DNA of 64,000 bases from Tunturiibacter empetritectus (GTDB taxonomy: Bacteria; Acidobacteriota; Terriglobia; Terriglobales; Acidobacteriaceae), in assembly GCF_013410875.1 (NCBI RefSeq), contig NZ_JACCCU010000001.1, positions 1,364,001 to 1,428,000 of the forward strand. Reading direction: 5' to 3'. The position numbers and the translations under genes were made by a program. The notes under the pieces are model-generated. The model was given only the letters and a program-made list of their open reading frames with translations, did not search any database and was not told where the DNA came from. Of the stretch, positions 24,251-32,779 are shown piece by piece (within the stretch, counting starts at the first letter, position 1; each line of letters opens with the position of its first letter).

Positions 24251-25162
24251 ATGACAAGTGGGACCAGAGTTGCGCCGTTTGGATTGAAGCCGTGGTTTAG
24301 CGAGAGAGTGTGGGGAAAGAGCGATCTCAAGCCCTGGTTTGATGAGACTGGGACGACCAAGTTGGTGGGGGAGGCCTGGCTGACTGGACCGCAGTGTCTG
24401 GTGCAGAGTGGACCGTTCAAGGGGCGGACGCTGGCTTCGGTTGGGGAGAAGATGGGTGGCGAGTTTCCGCTTCTCGTAAAGATTTTGTTTCCGGCGGATA
24501 AGCTTTCGGTGCAGGTGCATCCGGATGATGCGCAGGCGAGGGCGATGGGGGAGACGCGGGGAAAGACTGAGTGCTGGTACGTGCTGGAGGCGGAGCCGGG
24601 TGCGACGGTCGCGCTGGGATTGAAGGCGGGCGTCGGCGCGAAGGAGGTTGCGGCTTCGGTCGAAAGCGGGACGCTGGAGCTGCTGCTGGAGCATGTGCCA
24701 GTGTCGGTGGGGGACATGCTATTCGTGGATGCAGGGACAGTGCACGCTATCGGGCCCGGGGTGGTGCTGCTGGAGACGCAGCAGACGAGCGATGTGACCT
24801 ATCGGCTGTATGACTATGGACGGCCTCGGGAACTGCATCTGGAGAAGGGCTTACAGGTGATTAAGTCTAAGACACAGGCGGGGAAGGTTGCGCCGCGGGA
24901 GATGGCCGGATTTACGAGGTTGATTGAGCAGAGATATTTTGTGGTGGATCGATTTGAGATCTCTGCGACGAGGAAACGGACGGTCGATTTTGCAGGAGCG
25001 GGTTGTCTTGTTGGTTTGGCGGGGAGTGGTGTGGTGAGGACACCTGATGGAGAGTTGGAGTTGATTCCCGGAAGGACTGTGGTGGTGCCGATGGGAGACG
25101 GGGATGTGGTTGTGGAGACGAAGGCCGGAGTAACGTTTGCGCGTTGTGTGGCGCCGGTCTAA
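24251..25162 (+). CDS. manA: Mannose-6-phosphate isomerase, class I-like
   Basis: A 303-residue zinc enzyme that interconverts fructose-6-P and mannose-6-P. It shows the metal-binding LSVQVHPDDAQA (Gln and His), KTECWYVLEAEPGA (Glu) and VDAGTVHAIGPGVVLLETQQ (His), then the catalytic-region DVTYRLYDYGRPREL. It is shorter than the E. coli enzyme (about 390) as in Bacillus-type members. Mannose-6-P feeds GDP-mannose for exopolysaccharide, which fits the EPS gene at the far end of the window. DUF1697 follows after 11 bases. Confidence 0.93.
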   Translation: MTSGTRVAPFGLKPWFSERVWGKSDLKPWFDETGTTKLVGEAWLTGPQCLVQSGPFKGRTLASVGEKMGGEFPLLVKILFPADKLSVQVHPDDAQARAMGETRGKTECWYVLEAEPGATVALGLKAGVGAKEVAASVESGTLELLLEHVPVSVGDMLFVDAGTVHAIGPGVVLLETQQTSDVTYRLYDYGRPRELHLEKGLQVIKSKTQAGKVAPREMAGFTRLIEQRYFVVDRFEISATRKRTVDFAGAGCLVGLAGSGVVRTPDGELELIPGRTVVVPMGDGDVVVETKAGVTFARCVAPV

Positions 25163-25173
25163 GAGGTGACATT

Positions 25174-25725
25174 ATGAAGGCGAAAGCGACTGGAAAATAT
25201 GTTGCTTTGCTGCGCGGCATCAACGTTGGCGGTAAAAATATGCTGCCGATGAAAGAGCTGGCGGGACTCTTCGTCACTTCTGGATGTGAAGAGGTGGTGA
25301 CCTACATTCAGAGCGGGAATGTAGTCTTCTGCGCAGGCGATAAGGTGGCAGGTGGAGTGCAGGACGCAATTACGAATCAGGTGGAATTGCAGTTTGGGTT
25401 GAAGGTGCCGGTGGTGCTGCGGACGGCTTCCGAGATGCAGGCAGCGATTCGGACAAATCCGTTTTTGAAGGTTGGGGCTGCGGAAGAGATGCTGCATGTT
25501 TGTTTTCTGGCGGATCAGCCGGGGCGGGACCTGGTGGCGGGGCTGGATGCGATGCGATCCGCACCGGATGAGTTTGCCGTCATCGGGCGGGAGATCTATA
25601 TGAAACTCGTAACCGGAGCGGCGAAGACGAAGCTGACGAATGCGTATTTCGACTCGAAGCTGAAGACAGTGAGCACGATGCGAAACTGGCGGACGGTCTT
25701 GAAGCTCGCGGAGATGATGGCTTGA
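25174..25725 (+). CDS. DUF1697 family protein
   Basis: A 183-residue protein from the ATG at 25174, which has AGAGGTGAC just ahead. The family pattern is plain: YVALLRGINVGGKNMLPMKE, the following SGCEEVVTYIQSGNVVF, then R-T-A-S-E-M and the C-terminal G-A-A-K-T-K-L-T-N-A-Y-F-D. The function of DUF1697 is unknown; the fold is thought to be a small alpha/beta domain. It may be cotranscribed with manA. Confidence 0.9.
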   Translation: MKAKATGKYVALLRGINVGGKNMLPMKELAGLFVTSGCEEVVTYIQSGNVVFCAGDKVAGGVQDAITNQVELQFGLKVPVVLRTASEMQAAIRTNPFLKVGAAEEMLHVCFLADQPGRDLVAGLDAMRSAPDEFAVIGREIYMKLVTGAAKTKLTNAYFDSKLKTVSTMRNWRTVLKLAEMMA

Positions 25726-25758
25726 CGCGCGAGCTTCGTTCGCCAGGATTTGCTGATG

Positions 25759-26622
25759 CTAGTTGAGGAAGGCGCCTAGTTCGTTGGCGGCATTGCGGAG
25801 GTGGTTGAGGAAGCGGCTCTGCATCTCGAGGACGGAGAGACGGGGTGCATTGCCGCTGAGGTTCAGCGTGGCGACGACTCGGCCCGAGGAGGCAAAGACG
25901 GGGACGGCCAGAGAGCGGAGGCCGACCTCATACTCCTGATCGACGAGGGCGTAGCCGTTGCGGCGCACGTTGCGCAGAGTGAGGCGGAGCTTCTCGACTG
26001 AGGTGATGGTGCGTGTGGTGTGTGGAGTGAGGACGGCTTTGGCGAGGTACTGCTCGAGTTGCTCGGGTGGGAGGTAGGCGAGGAGAATGCGACCCATGCT
26101 GGTGCAGTAGGCGGGCAGGCGGCTGCCGATGTGGAGGTCGACGGCCATGACGCGGTTGACCTGGGTGCGGGCGATGTAGACGATGTCTTCGCCGTCGAGC
26201 GTGGCGACAGAGAAGGACTCGCGGAGAGCGGCTGACATGCGTTCGAGGATAGGCTGGGCGGCGGTGGAGAGGGTGTTGGAGGTGGTGTAGGTATGGGAGA
26301 GGGTGAGCATGCGCGGACGGAGGGAGTAGCGCGAACCGTCTTCCGCGCCGGCAAAGCCCAGTTTGGTGAGGGTGTAGAGGCAGCGGCGAACTGCGGCGCG
26401 GGAGAGGCCAGTCTTTACGCTGAGTTGCGAGATGGTCATCTGCGGGGATTGCTGGGTGAAGGCCTGAATGACGATAAGACCGCGGGCTAGCGAGGTCATA
26501 AAGTTGGGATCGCCGGTGAAGACGTCGAGAGAGGAGGCGGGAGTGGGTTTGGCGGCTGCGGGCGGAGTGGGCGGGAGAGATTCGGCTGCCGATGCGAGGG
26601 GTTGGCGAGGCGTGAGGCTCAT
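25759..26622 (-). CDS. IclR-family transcriptional regulator
   Basis: A 287-residue regulator from the ATG at 26622, which has AAGGGA in front. An unconserved Pro/Ala-rich N-terminus (1-38) precedes the IclR winged helix (about 42-105: ARGLIVIQAFTQQSPQMTIS, TGLSRAAVRRCLYTLTKLGF). The effector domain follows (about 115-285) with YVARTQVNRVMAVDLHIGSR, LPAYCTSMGRILLAYL and YALVDQEYEVGLRSLAVPV. It most resembles the PcaR/PobR subgroup, which activates aromatic-acid catabolism, but no such enzyme genes are adjacent. It faces DUF1697 tail to tail. Confidence 0.92.
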   Translation of the reverse strand: MSLTPRQPLASAAESLPPTPPAAAKPTPASSLDVFTGDPNFMTSLARGLIVIQAFTQQSPQMTISQLSVKTGLSRAAVRRCLYTLTKLGFAGAEDGSRYSLRPRMLTLSHTYTTSNTLSTAAQPILERMSAALRESFSVATLDGEDIVYIARTQVNRVMAVDLHIGSRLPAYCTSMGRILLAYLPPEQLEQYLAKAVLTPHTTRTITSVEKLRLTLRNVRRNGYALVDQEYEVGLRSLAVPVFASSGRVVATLNLSGNAPRLSVLEMQSRFLNHLRNAANELGAFLN

Positions 26623-26780
26623 GCGGGTCCCTTTCCGTGACGTTATCAAAGAGGTGTTCGATAGACGGACTATCACTACGATAAACGCACGGCTAAGATA
26701 TCGCAAGATGTTCACGAGACAGCTTCAATATTAAGTGGAATGTTGACGGGGTGTTTCGCAACTCTGCAAGGTAGGCGTTT

Positions 26781-27470
26781 TTATCTCAGGTTGAGAGCGG
26801 CGAGGACGTCGGCGGGTTCAGGGCGGACGCGGAAGTCGGCGTGGCCTTCGGCGAAGACGATGGTGTTGGTCTGGTCGATGACGAAGACCGCAGGCATCGG
26901 GAGGCGCCAGCTGGCTTCTGTGGCGTTGTGATAGCTGAGGCCGGTGTTGTTGAAGGGAATGTTGATGAGGATGGACTGGTAGTAGCTGCGGAGAGCCTGC
27001 GGGATGGTATGGGCTATGCCGAATTTCTCAGCAGTGGTTGCGCCAGGGTCGGAGAGGAGAGGGTATTGCAAGCCGTGCTGCTCGAGGGTGAAGTTGTTTT
27101 GGCGGGTGGTTTGCGGGGAGATCGCAACGAAGATAGCGCCGCGTCTGCGGAGGTCGGTATGGAGGTCTCGCCAGGCTTCAAGTTCGGTGACGCAATAGGG
27201 GTCCCAGCGGCCGCGAAAGAAGTTGACGACGAGTGGGGCGAGGGCGAGTAGATCAGCTGAATTGACGGGCTTGTGAGTCAGAGCGTCTTCAAGGGTGAAG
27301 GATGGAGCTTGATCTCCGGTTTTCATGACGCGGTCTTCGATGCCGGTGTTGAAAAGGTCTTCGGTCGCCCTTTCGGAGACAGCGAGGCGCTCGGGCTGGA
27401 CGAGGGCACGGGTATTTTGCGTGATGCGGTCCAGTTGATCCTGAAGCGAGATGTTGAGCGCAGCGGCCAC
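26781..27470 (-). CDS. Peroxiredoxin-like (AhpC/TSA fold) protein with altered CxxC
   Basis: A 229-residue thioredoxin-fold protein. After an N-terminal helical part (1-55) come GDQAPSFTLEDALT, the active-site stretch LVVNFFRGRWDPYCVTELEA (about 84-103) and PAVFVIDQTNTIVFAEGHAD. In this subgroup the site normally reads RGxWCPYC; here the first Cys is Asp (WDPYC), leaving one cysteine. Peroxidase activity would then rely on that residue only, or be lost. It lies two bases downstream of the dienelactone hydrolase gene and is probably cotranscribed with it. Confidence 0.88.
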   Translation of the reverse strand: MAAALNISLQDQLDRITQNTRALVQPERLAVSERATEDLFNTGIEDRVMKTGDQAPSFTLEDALTHKPVNSADLLALAPLVVNFFRGRWDPYCVTELEAWRDLHTDLRRRGAIFVAISPQTTRQNNFTLEQHGLQYPLLSDPGATTAEKFGIAHTIPQALRSYYQSILINIPFNNTGLSYHNATEASWRLPMPAVFVIDQTNTIVFAEGHADFRVRPEPADVLAALNLR

Positions 27471-27472
27471 AG

Positions 27473-28429
27473 TTACATTATTGCAGCTGTCTCTGTGGGT
27501 TGTGGTGTTGGGCTGGCTTTCGCAGTATTTGTTGTGGCGTGGCAGGAGGCGGTCGGCTGCGATCTTTGCGCTACGGTTTTGTTGTGACTGGCGTTGGCGG
27601 CAACAGGGCCCGCTTTCATCTCTTTGATGAGAGTGACGAGACGGGTGAAGGCTTGCTCGCGAGCGGTCTTGTTGCCGGGAACGTTGTTGCTGGGATCTTC
27701 GCCGGCACGCATGAAGCCGTGGCCCGCGCCGTCGTAGGTGATGGGCTCATATTTTTTCCCAGCAGCTTTCATGGCATCGACGGTAGCGGGTAGGGTTGCA
27801 CCGATGCGGGCATCATTGCCGGCGTAAAAACCGTAGACAGGGGCGGTAATGGTGGTGACGTCCGAGGGGCCGGGGCCGTAGAAGACGAAGGCGGCTGAGA
27901 GATCTTTGCGGTGAGCGGCGAAGGCGAAGGATTTGCCGCCTCCCCAGCAGAAGCCTGTGACGGCGAGTTTGCCGTTGGCCGCGGGGAGCTTCTTGCCGTA
28001 GTCCGCTGCGGCGTCAAGGTCTGCGTTGACGACGGCGGGATCGAGGCCGGAGACAGCTTTGATGGTCGCGTCCTGATTAGGGAAGGCGTCGGAGCCACCT
28101 CCGTTGGGGCCGAAGCCGGTGAGCAGGTCGGGAGCGATGACGATGAATCCCTGTGCGGCTAACTCGTCGGCCATCTCTTTGGCCCAGTCGCTGAGTCCGA
28201 AGATCTCGTGGATGAGAATGACGACGGGGGCCTTGGTTTTGACCTCGGGGTAGACGACGAAGGCCTGAACGGTGCGGTCGCCGTGTTTGAGCGGGACGTA
28301 TTCGTGGTGGCGGGGCGAGGCTTCTAGACGCGTCTTGGCCCAGTCCTGCGCGTGGAGGGTAGCGGTGGCGAGGGGGAGGAGAAGAGCTGCAGCGACGAGC
28401 TTGAGAGTGTAAGGCATTGTGAACGTCAT
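27473..28429 (-). CDS. Exported dienelactone hydrolase family protein
   Basis: A 318-residue alpha/beta hydrolase with a signal peptide (about 1-28, ending TATLHAQ). The catalytic triad is visible: nucleophile Cys in VTGFCWGGGKS, Asp in YAGNDARIG and His in DGAGHGFM. VILIHEIFGLSDWAKEMADE is the usual oxyanion-side motif. The final 45 residues are Ser/Thr/Pro-rich and not part of the fold. Family members open lactone rings or cleave esters; the substrate here is unknown. An internal ATG at 28417 is an alternative start; neither has a good ribosome site. Confidence 0.9.
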   Translation of the reverse strand: MTFTMPYTLKLVAAALLLPLATATLHAQDWAKTRLEASPRHHEYVPLKHGDRTVQAFVVYPEVKTKAPVVILIHEIFGLSDWAKEMADELAAQGFIVIAPDLLTGFGPNGGGSDAFPNQDATIKAVSGLDPAVVNADLDAAADYGKKLPAANGKLAVTGFCWGGGKSFAFAAHRKDLSAAFVFYGPGPSDVTTITAPVYGFYAGNDARIGATLPATVDAMKAAGKKYEPITYDGAGHGFMRAGEDPSNNVPGNKTAREQAFTRLVTLIKEMKAGPVAANASHNKTVAQRSQPTASCHATTNTAKASPTPQPTETAAIM

Positions 28430-28586
28430 GGGGAGGAGTGTAGTACGCGATTGAGTAGACGGACAAGGTGAGGCTACGATTTTGGCGGGACATTGATGAG
28501 ATTGATAAAAGCATTAAAGCGGTTGTAGTTGACTGAGAAGGCTGCGAGCGAAGGGTGTTCAGAACCGCTTTTTATACACTTTTCGG

Positions 28587-29171
28587 ATGGAAAGATTTCA
28601 TTTGCGGATTGCTACTTCGGACGATGTAGCTCAGATTCGTAGTCTCATCGTGGCGTCAGTGCGGGGACTTCAAACTACGGACTATTCTCCGGCGCAGAGA
28701 GAGGGCGCATTGGCTACGGTGTTTACCGTGGATAGCCAGCTAATCGCGGATGGGACGTATTTTGTAGCGATCATTGAAGGCGGTGAGATGGCTGGATGTG
28801 GTGGATGGAGCTTTCGCAAGACGCTTTATGGCGGCGATCACCAAGTGGAACGTATTGCGCCTGAGAGATTAGATCCTCGGCAGGATGCGGCGAAGATCCG
28901 GGCGATCTTTGTGCATCCTGACTATGCGCGGATGGGCTTGGGTGGCTTGATTCTTGACGCTGCTGAGGAGGCGGCGGTGGCAGCAGGTTTCACGGACTTT
29001 GAGATGGGTAGTACGTTGACCGGAGTGTCGCTGTATGCGCGAAAGGGATATCGAGAGGTGGAACGAAGGCAGGTTCCAGTAGGCAGTGGGGTGACGATTG
29101 AGGTCGTGCGGATGGTGAAGCGGCATGGCTTTGAGGTTGGCACGACGCCGTGTAGTCTTCAGGCAGATTGA
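28587..29171 (+). CDS. GNAT family N-acetyltransferase
   Basis: A 194-residue acetyl-CoA-dependent transferase. The fold markers are RFHLRIATSDDVAQIRSLIV (first strand and helix), YFVAIIEGGEMAGCGGWSF, and the CoA loop AIFVHPDYARMGLGGLILDA (about 110-129, the R-M-G-L-G-G pyrophosphate grip), ending GVSLYARKGYRE. The acceptor substrate is not predictable. No Shine-Dalgarno is present; TATACA (28573-28578) ends eight bases ahead of the ATG, so the message may be leaderless. The HerA-like ATPase follows after 15 bases. Confidence 0.88.
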   Translation: MERFHLRIATSDDVAQIRSLIVASVRGLQTTDYSPAQREGALATVFTVDSQLIADGTYFVAIIEGGEMAGCGGWSFRKTLYGGDHQVERIAPERLDPRQDAAKIRAIFVHPDYARMGLGGLILDAAEEAAVAAGFTDFEMGSTLTGVSLYARKGYREVERRQVPVGSGVTIEVVRMVKRHGFEVGTTPCSLQAD

Positions 29172-29186
29172 GTTGGGAGTGAATCG

Positions 29187-30701
29187 ATGATTGAGATGCC
29201 GATGATTGCAAAGGGCGTGGACGAGCTTTACTTGCTGCCGGGGATGACGAATCGACATGGTCTGGTTGCGGGGGCTACGGGCACGGGCAAGACGGTTACG
29301 CTGCAGGTGATGGCGGAGGCGTTGAGTTCGATTGGAGTACCGGTATTTGCGGCCGATGTGAAGGGAGACCTGTCGGGAATCTCGCAGGCGGGGAAGAGTT
29401 CGCCCAAGTTCGATGCGCGGGTTGCAGCAATGGGTCTGGGGGAGTGGAGCTTTGCAGGATGTCCTGTGGTCTTCTGGGATGTCTTTGGCAAGCAGGGGCA
29501 TCCTGTGAGAGCTACTGTCAGTGAGATGGGGCCGCTGCTACTCAGCAGGATTCTGAATCTGAACGATACGCAGACGGGCGTGCTGACTCTGGTCTTCAAG
29601 ATCGCCGATGACAGTGGATTGCTGCTGCTGGACATGAAAGATATGCAGGCGATGCTGCAGCATGTCGGCGAAGCTGCGAAGGAGTATCAGACGCAGTACG
29701 GAAATATCTCTGCGGCGAGCATCGGCGCGATTCAGCGCGGGTTGGTGGCGTTGGAGCAGCAGGGAGGAGATCTTTTCTTCGGGGAGCCGGCGTTAAATAT
29801 CGATGATTTGCTGCAGGTGGATTCGAGTGGCAAGGGCGTGGTGAATATTCTAGCGGCGGATCAATTGTTGCAGTCGCCACAACTGTATGCGACGTTTCTG
29901 CTTTGGCTGATGAGTGAGCTGTTTGAGAAGCTGCCGGAGGTTGGAGATCAGGAGAAGCCGAAGCTGGTGTTCTTCTTCGATGAGGCTCATCTTTTGTTCA
30001 ACGACCTTCCTTCGGTTTTGCAGAATCGCATTGAGCAGGTGGTGCGATTGATTCGGTCGAAGGGGGTTGGGGTGTTCTTTGTGACACAGAATCCTATCGA
30101 TGTACCGGATACGGTTCTTAGTCAGCTGGGGAATCGTGTACAGCATGCGTTGCGTGCGTTTTCGCCACGAGATCAGAAGGCGGTGAAGGCGGCGGCGCAG
30201 ACGTTTCGGGCGAATCCGAAGTTGAATGTGGAGGCCGTGATTACGGAGATGGGTGTAGGAGAGGCGCTGGTCTCGTTTCTGGACGAGAAGGGAATTCCCG
30301 GGATTGTGGAGCGCGCGATGATTATGCCTCCACATAGTCAGATCGGTCCGATTACTCCGGAACAGAGAGCGGCAATTATTAAGAATTCGGTGGTGGCGGG
30401 GGTGTATGAGACGGTGGTGGATCGGGAGTCGGCGTATGAGCGGCTGAAGGGGAAGGCTGTGGCTTCGGGTGGGGCGGCGGGTTCAGCAGGGTCTCCGGCG
30501 GGTTCGGGCTCGGGGTGGTTGGGGAGCCTGGAGGCGGCTGGGACTGCGTTGGGCGGGGTGCTGGGGCAGGGGAGTTCGCAGCGGGGGGATACGGTGCTGC
30601 AGGCTGCGGTGAAGAGCGCGGCGCGGACGATGGGGAGTACGGTAGGACGGCAGTTGATCCGTGGGGTGCTGGGATCGCTGCTGGGTGGGTCGAAGAGGTA
30701 G
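29187..30701 (+). CDS. HerA-like ATPase, DUF853 (YjgR) family
   Basis: A 504-residue P-loop ATPase of the FtsK-HerA class. Walker A is [10 protein letters not shown] (about 29-38), Walker B is [12 protein letters not shown] (about 258), with the downstream sensor [11 protein letters not shown] and arginine-finger-like [16 protein letters not shown]. The C-terminus is Gly/Ser-rich. Length matches E. coli YjgR (about 500). The biological role of the family is not settled; the fold suggests a hexameric DNA-translocating motor. It is not next to a NurA or SIR2 gene, so nothing argues for a defence role here. Confidence 0.92.
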   Translation: MIEMPMIAKGVDELYLLPGMTNRHGLVAGATGTGKTVTLQVMAEALSSIGVPVFAADVKGDLSGISQAGKSSPKFDARVAAMGLGEWSFAGCPVVFWDVFGKQGHPVRATVSEMGPLLLSRILNLNDTQTGVLTLVFKIADDSGLLLLDMKDMQAMLQHVGEAAKEYQTQYGNISAASIGAIQRGLVALEQQGGDLFFGEPALNIDDLLQVDSSGKGVVNILAADQLLQSPQLYATFLLWLMSELFEKLPEVGDQEKPKLVFFFDEAHLLFNDLPSVLQNRIEQVVRLIRSKGVGVFFVTQNPIDVPDTVLSQLGNRVQHALRAFSPRDQKAVKAAAQTFRANPKLNVEAVITEMGVGEALVSFLDEKGIPGIVERAMIMPPHSQIGPITPEQRAAIIKNSVVAGVYETVVDRESAYERLKGKAVASGGAAGSAGSPAGSGSGWLGSLEAAGTALGGVLGQGSSQRGDTVLQAAVKSAARTMGSTVGRQLIRGVLGSLLGGSKR

Positions 30702-30707
30702 AGGGCG

Positions 30708-31100
30708 CTATTTGGCGCAGGAGGAGCAGGTACCGTAGACGAAGAACTCGTGGCTGGCGTACTTGAAGCCGCGAGGGAGCTTCGGCCGGGACTGCATCTC
30801 GCAGCCCTCAAGTTCGTGGACGGTGCCGCAGGTGTTGCACTGGAAGTGGTGGTGGTGGGCCTTGCCGGCGACCTCGTAGCGGGTGGAGTGGCCGGGGACG
30901 TCAACGGGTGTGAGCCACCTGTCGTCGACCAGGCTGCCGATGTTGCGGTAGACGGTGGCGATGCTGAGGGCATCGACCTCTTTCTGGGCGAGTGCGAGGG
31001 CTTCGTCTGGGGACAGCGGACGGTTGGCTTCCACGAAGGCAGCGCGAATGGCATCTTTCTGGCGGGTGTTGCGGGTTTGGATGGTCGATGGCATGAGCAC
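30708..31100 (-). CDS. Fur/PerR family metal-responsive regulator
   Basis: A 130-residue repressor. The winged helix reads TRQKDAIRAAFVEANRPLSP, LSIATVYRNIGSLVDDRWLT; the dimer domain has the metal site HHHHFQC (about 86-92) and two CxxC zinc pairs, CNTC and CSSC, the latter at the extreme C-terminus. The set of His and the absence of clear Fur-specific residues do not let me choose between iron, zinc and peroxide sensing. Start: the M at 31100 (ATG) or at 31094 are both possible. It faces the HerA-like gene tail to tail, six bases apart. Confidence 0.92.
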   Translation of the reverse strand: MLMPSTIQTRNTRQKDAIRAAFVEANRPLSPDEALALAQKEVDALSIATVYRNIGSLVDDRWLTPVDVPGHSTRYEVAGKAHHHHFQCNTCGTVHELEGCEMQSRPKLPRGFKYASHEFFVYGTCSSCAK

Positions 31101-31117
31101 GCTTGGCTAGCGTCTTA

Positions 31118-31146
31118 ATCCTAGCCTGTTGCGAAGATAGTCTCAA
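31118..31146 (-). promoter_or_regulatory. Candidate promoter of the Fur-type gene
   Basis: On the minus strand TTGAGA (31146-31141), a 17-base spacer and TAGGAT (31123-31118). The region also holds TAGTTGAGACTA, a short inverted repeat over the -35 box that could be an autoregulatory site. Confidence 0.45.
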
Positions 31147-31236
31147 CTAGGGTTTCAACTGGGGGATGAGGCAGGGAGGACTGAGCGGGCCCACTCGGGC
31201 GTGCGGAATGGGCCTGTCCAGTTAGATAACTTTGGG

Positions 31237-31380
31237 CTAGATAACCTTTAGCAACAGCAGGATGAGGACGATGAGGAGGATGAGACTGATTCCACCGCCT
31301 CCGTAGTAGCCGAGGCCAGGTCCCATGCGAAAGCCTCCAAAGCCGAACACCAGGATCAGAATAATCAGAACGATAAGCAT
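31237..31380 (-). CDS. Small DUF3309-like membrane protein
   Basis: A 47-residue protein, MLIVLIILILVFGFGGF followed by RMGPGLGYYGGGG and ISLILLIVLILLLLKVI. Two hydrophobic segments flank a Gly/Tyr loop, the layout of DUF3309 proteins found in many Gram-negative genomes. CGGAG lies 11-15 bases ahead of the ATG at 31380. Function unknown; related small proteins are often abundant under stress. Confidence 0.8.
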   Translation of the reverse strand: MLIVLIILILVFGFGGFRMGPGLGYYGGGGISLILLIVLILLLLKVI

Positions 31381-31774
31381 CTTTAGTTTTTCTCCGTTCG
31401 GCGAAGATTCGCCAGATGGAGATGTGATGCAGATTTTGTTACGAACGTGATAACAAATCTCTTTTGTGCTCCGGCGCAGGCACCCCTCCCCCTCCCCCTC
31501 GGGGTATTTTGGGAGGAAGTTATTTCTTTACATTGACTTAGGGGTGGAGTGTGTCTGTAAAATCTTGAAAACAAGAGGGTTGCGCGCAAAATACTTGTTT
31601 TGAATTACTTACGGCGAAATGGAGTCTCGAAACTCGCTTGGTGAGAGTCGATATCGCACTCTTACAGGATAACTGTTTGAGGGGAGTGAATACGCCACGC
31701 GAAAAGTCGCGTCTGGAGCGGGTTTTCGCGCATATGGGGCTTGACATGCGATTTTTCGGCTGTTTTCGATGGGT
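31381..31774. other. Intergenic region with AAAAT-type direct repeat
   Basis: No credible gene. It holds a C-run (31486-31500 area) and, at 31558-31614, two imperfect units of about 28 bases: AAAATCTTGAAAACAAGAGG with GTTGCGCGC, then AAAATACTTGTTTTGAATTA with CTTACGG. The palindrome CTTGAAAACAAG is part of the first unit. The A+T content is above that of the neighbours. Confidence 0.55.
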
Positions 31775-32056
31775 CTAATTTTGTCTTGAATGGTCCTGGG
31801 TGGTCTGTCCTTTCGTTTGAAAGCGATTGGGTACAGAGGTCATCCTTGGGGTGGGCGAGGGGGTGCGGCAGATGGGGCAGGCCATCAGATGGTCGGCGGC
31901 GTGCCGGTTTGCTGCCTGGACGGCTTCCGCGGTGTCCATTTCGCGGGCGATCTCTTCGATTGCTTTAGATTTTGCGGGGAGTTCGCACTGGCGGCGCATG
32001 GCTTCGGCAAGGTTTTGGAGGAGCAGTGTCCCCTCGGGGCAGTAATGAGTCGACAT
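31775..32056 (-). CDS. Small hypothetical protein with CxxC
   Basis: A 93-residue protein. The first 55 residues are helical and charged (LLLQNLAEAMRRQCELPAKS, IEEIAREMDTAEAVQAANR), followed by HAADHLMACPICRTPSPTPR, a short zinc-finger-like His/Cys group. It has an excellent ribosome site, AAGGAGG six bases ahead of the ATG, so it is a real gene. It could be a soluble partner or anti-sigma-like protein, but the canonical HxxxCxxC order is not exact (HLMACPIC). No family is recognised. Confidence 0.65.
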   Translation of the reverse strand: MSTHYCPEGTLLLQNLAEAMRRQCELPAKSKAIEEIAREMDTAEAVQAANRHAADHLMACPICRTPSPTPRMTSVPNRFQTKGQTTQDHSRQN

Positions 32057-32215
32057 CTCGTGCCTCCTTCTTTGGAAAGAGACGTTCGCAAGGGGTACGA
32101 GATGAGAGGCGGTTTGGATGGCCTGAAAGTTGTAGAGACGCTACATAAAGTTTGATGTAGGGCTGGTTGACCGTGGTCAGGCCATCTTGTCAGGTTTTGC
32201 CCTTCTCGTTTCGGG

Positions 32216-32587
32216 TTATTTTTCCTTCTCGAGTTCGACGACCATGACCTCCATTGGCTTGTCTCCGGCGTTGATGTCGGAGTGGAGGGTGTTGGGAGCC
32301 ATGGCAGGGAGCCAGTAGGCTTTGCCTGTCTCCCATACGTGGGTTTCGGATGCGCCGGAGGGCTCGACGATGTTCATGGTACCGCCGGTGAGTGCGATGA
32401 TGACGCGGGGATGATCGTGGTGGTGCATGGCGAGTGGCTGGTGCGGCGTGACGATCGTCTTCCAGATTTTGACGTCTTCATTTTCAAACTGAGGGAATCT
32501 TTGGGTCTTCTGTTCGACTTGCGAGATGAGAACGGTGGTGCTGAGGGCGGCCGCTAAGAAGGCGGCCACGGGGGTGGCGTGCTTCAT
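32216..32587 (-). CDS. Exported small cupin protein
   Basis: A 123-residue protein with a signal peptide (about 1-22) and one cupin barrel. The metal-binding motif is HQPLAMHHHDHPRVIIALTG with the second part WETGKAYWLPAM and the final strand VMVVELEKEK. Secreted single-domain cupins of this type have no known substrate. It stands alone on the minus strand, 192 bases from the divergent gene at 32780. Confidence 0.85.
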   Translation of the reverse strand: MKHATPVAAFLAAALSTTVLISQVEQKTQRFPQFENEDVKIWKTIVTPHQPLAMHHHDHPRVIIALTGGTMNIVEPSGASETHVWETGKAYWLPAMAPNTLHSDINAGDKPMEVMVVELEKEK

Positions 32588-32779
32588 GGGTGTCTCCTTG
32601 TGGCGAGGAGTTTAGCACGCGGTTAGAGGTTTGGGATCTTCCGTTCGCGTGTGGCGTCAGTGCCCAAATCTCAGAAGCGAGGTATGGGCATTGGGCATAA
32701 CATTGTCGCGTGTGAACGGTCTCACGGTCAGGAATGACGGCCCAGGCAGGTGAAGCGACTTATTCAAGGAGGCTGTGCG

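Noticed and set aside
27911-28162. Plus-strand frames over the dienelactone hydrolase gene
   Set aside because: They are antisense to a gene with a complete catalytic triad and signal peptide.
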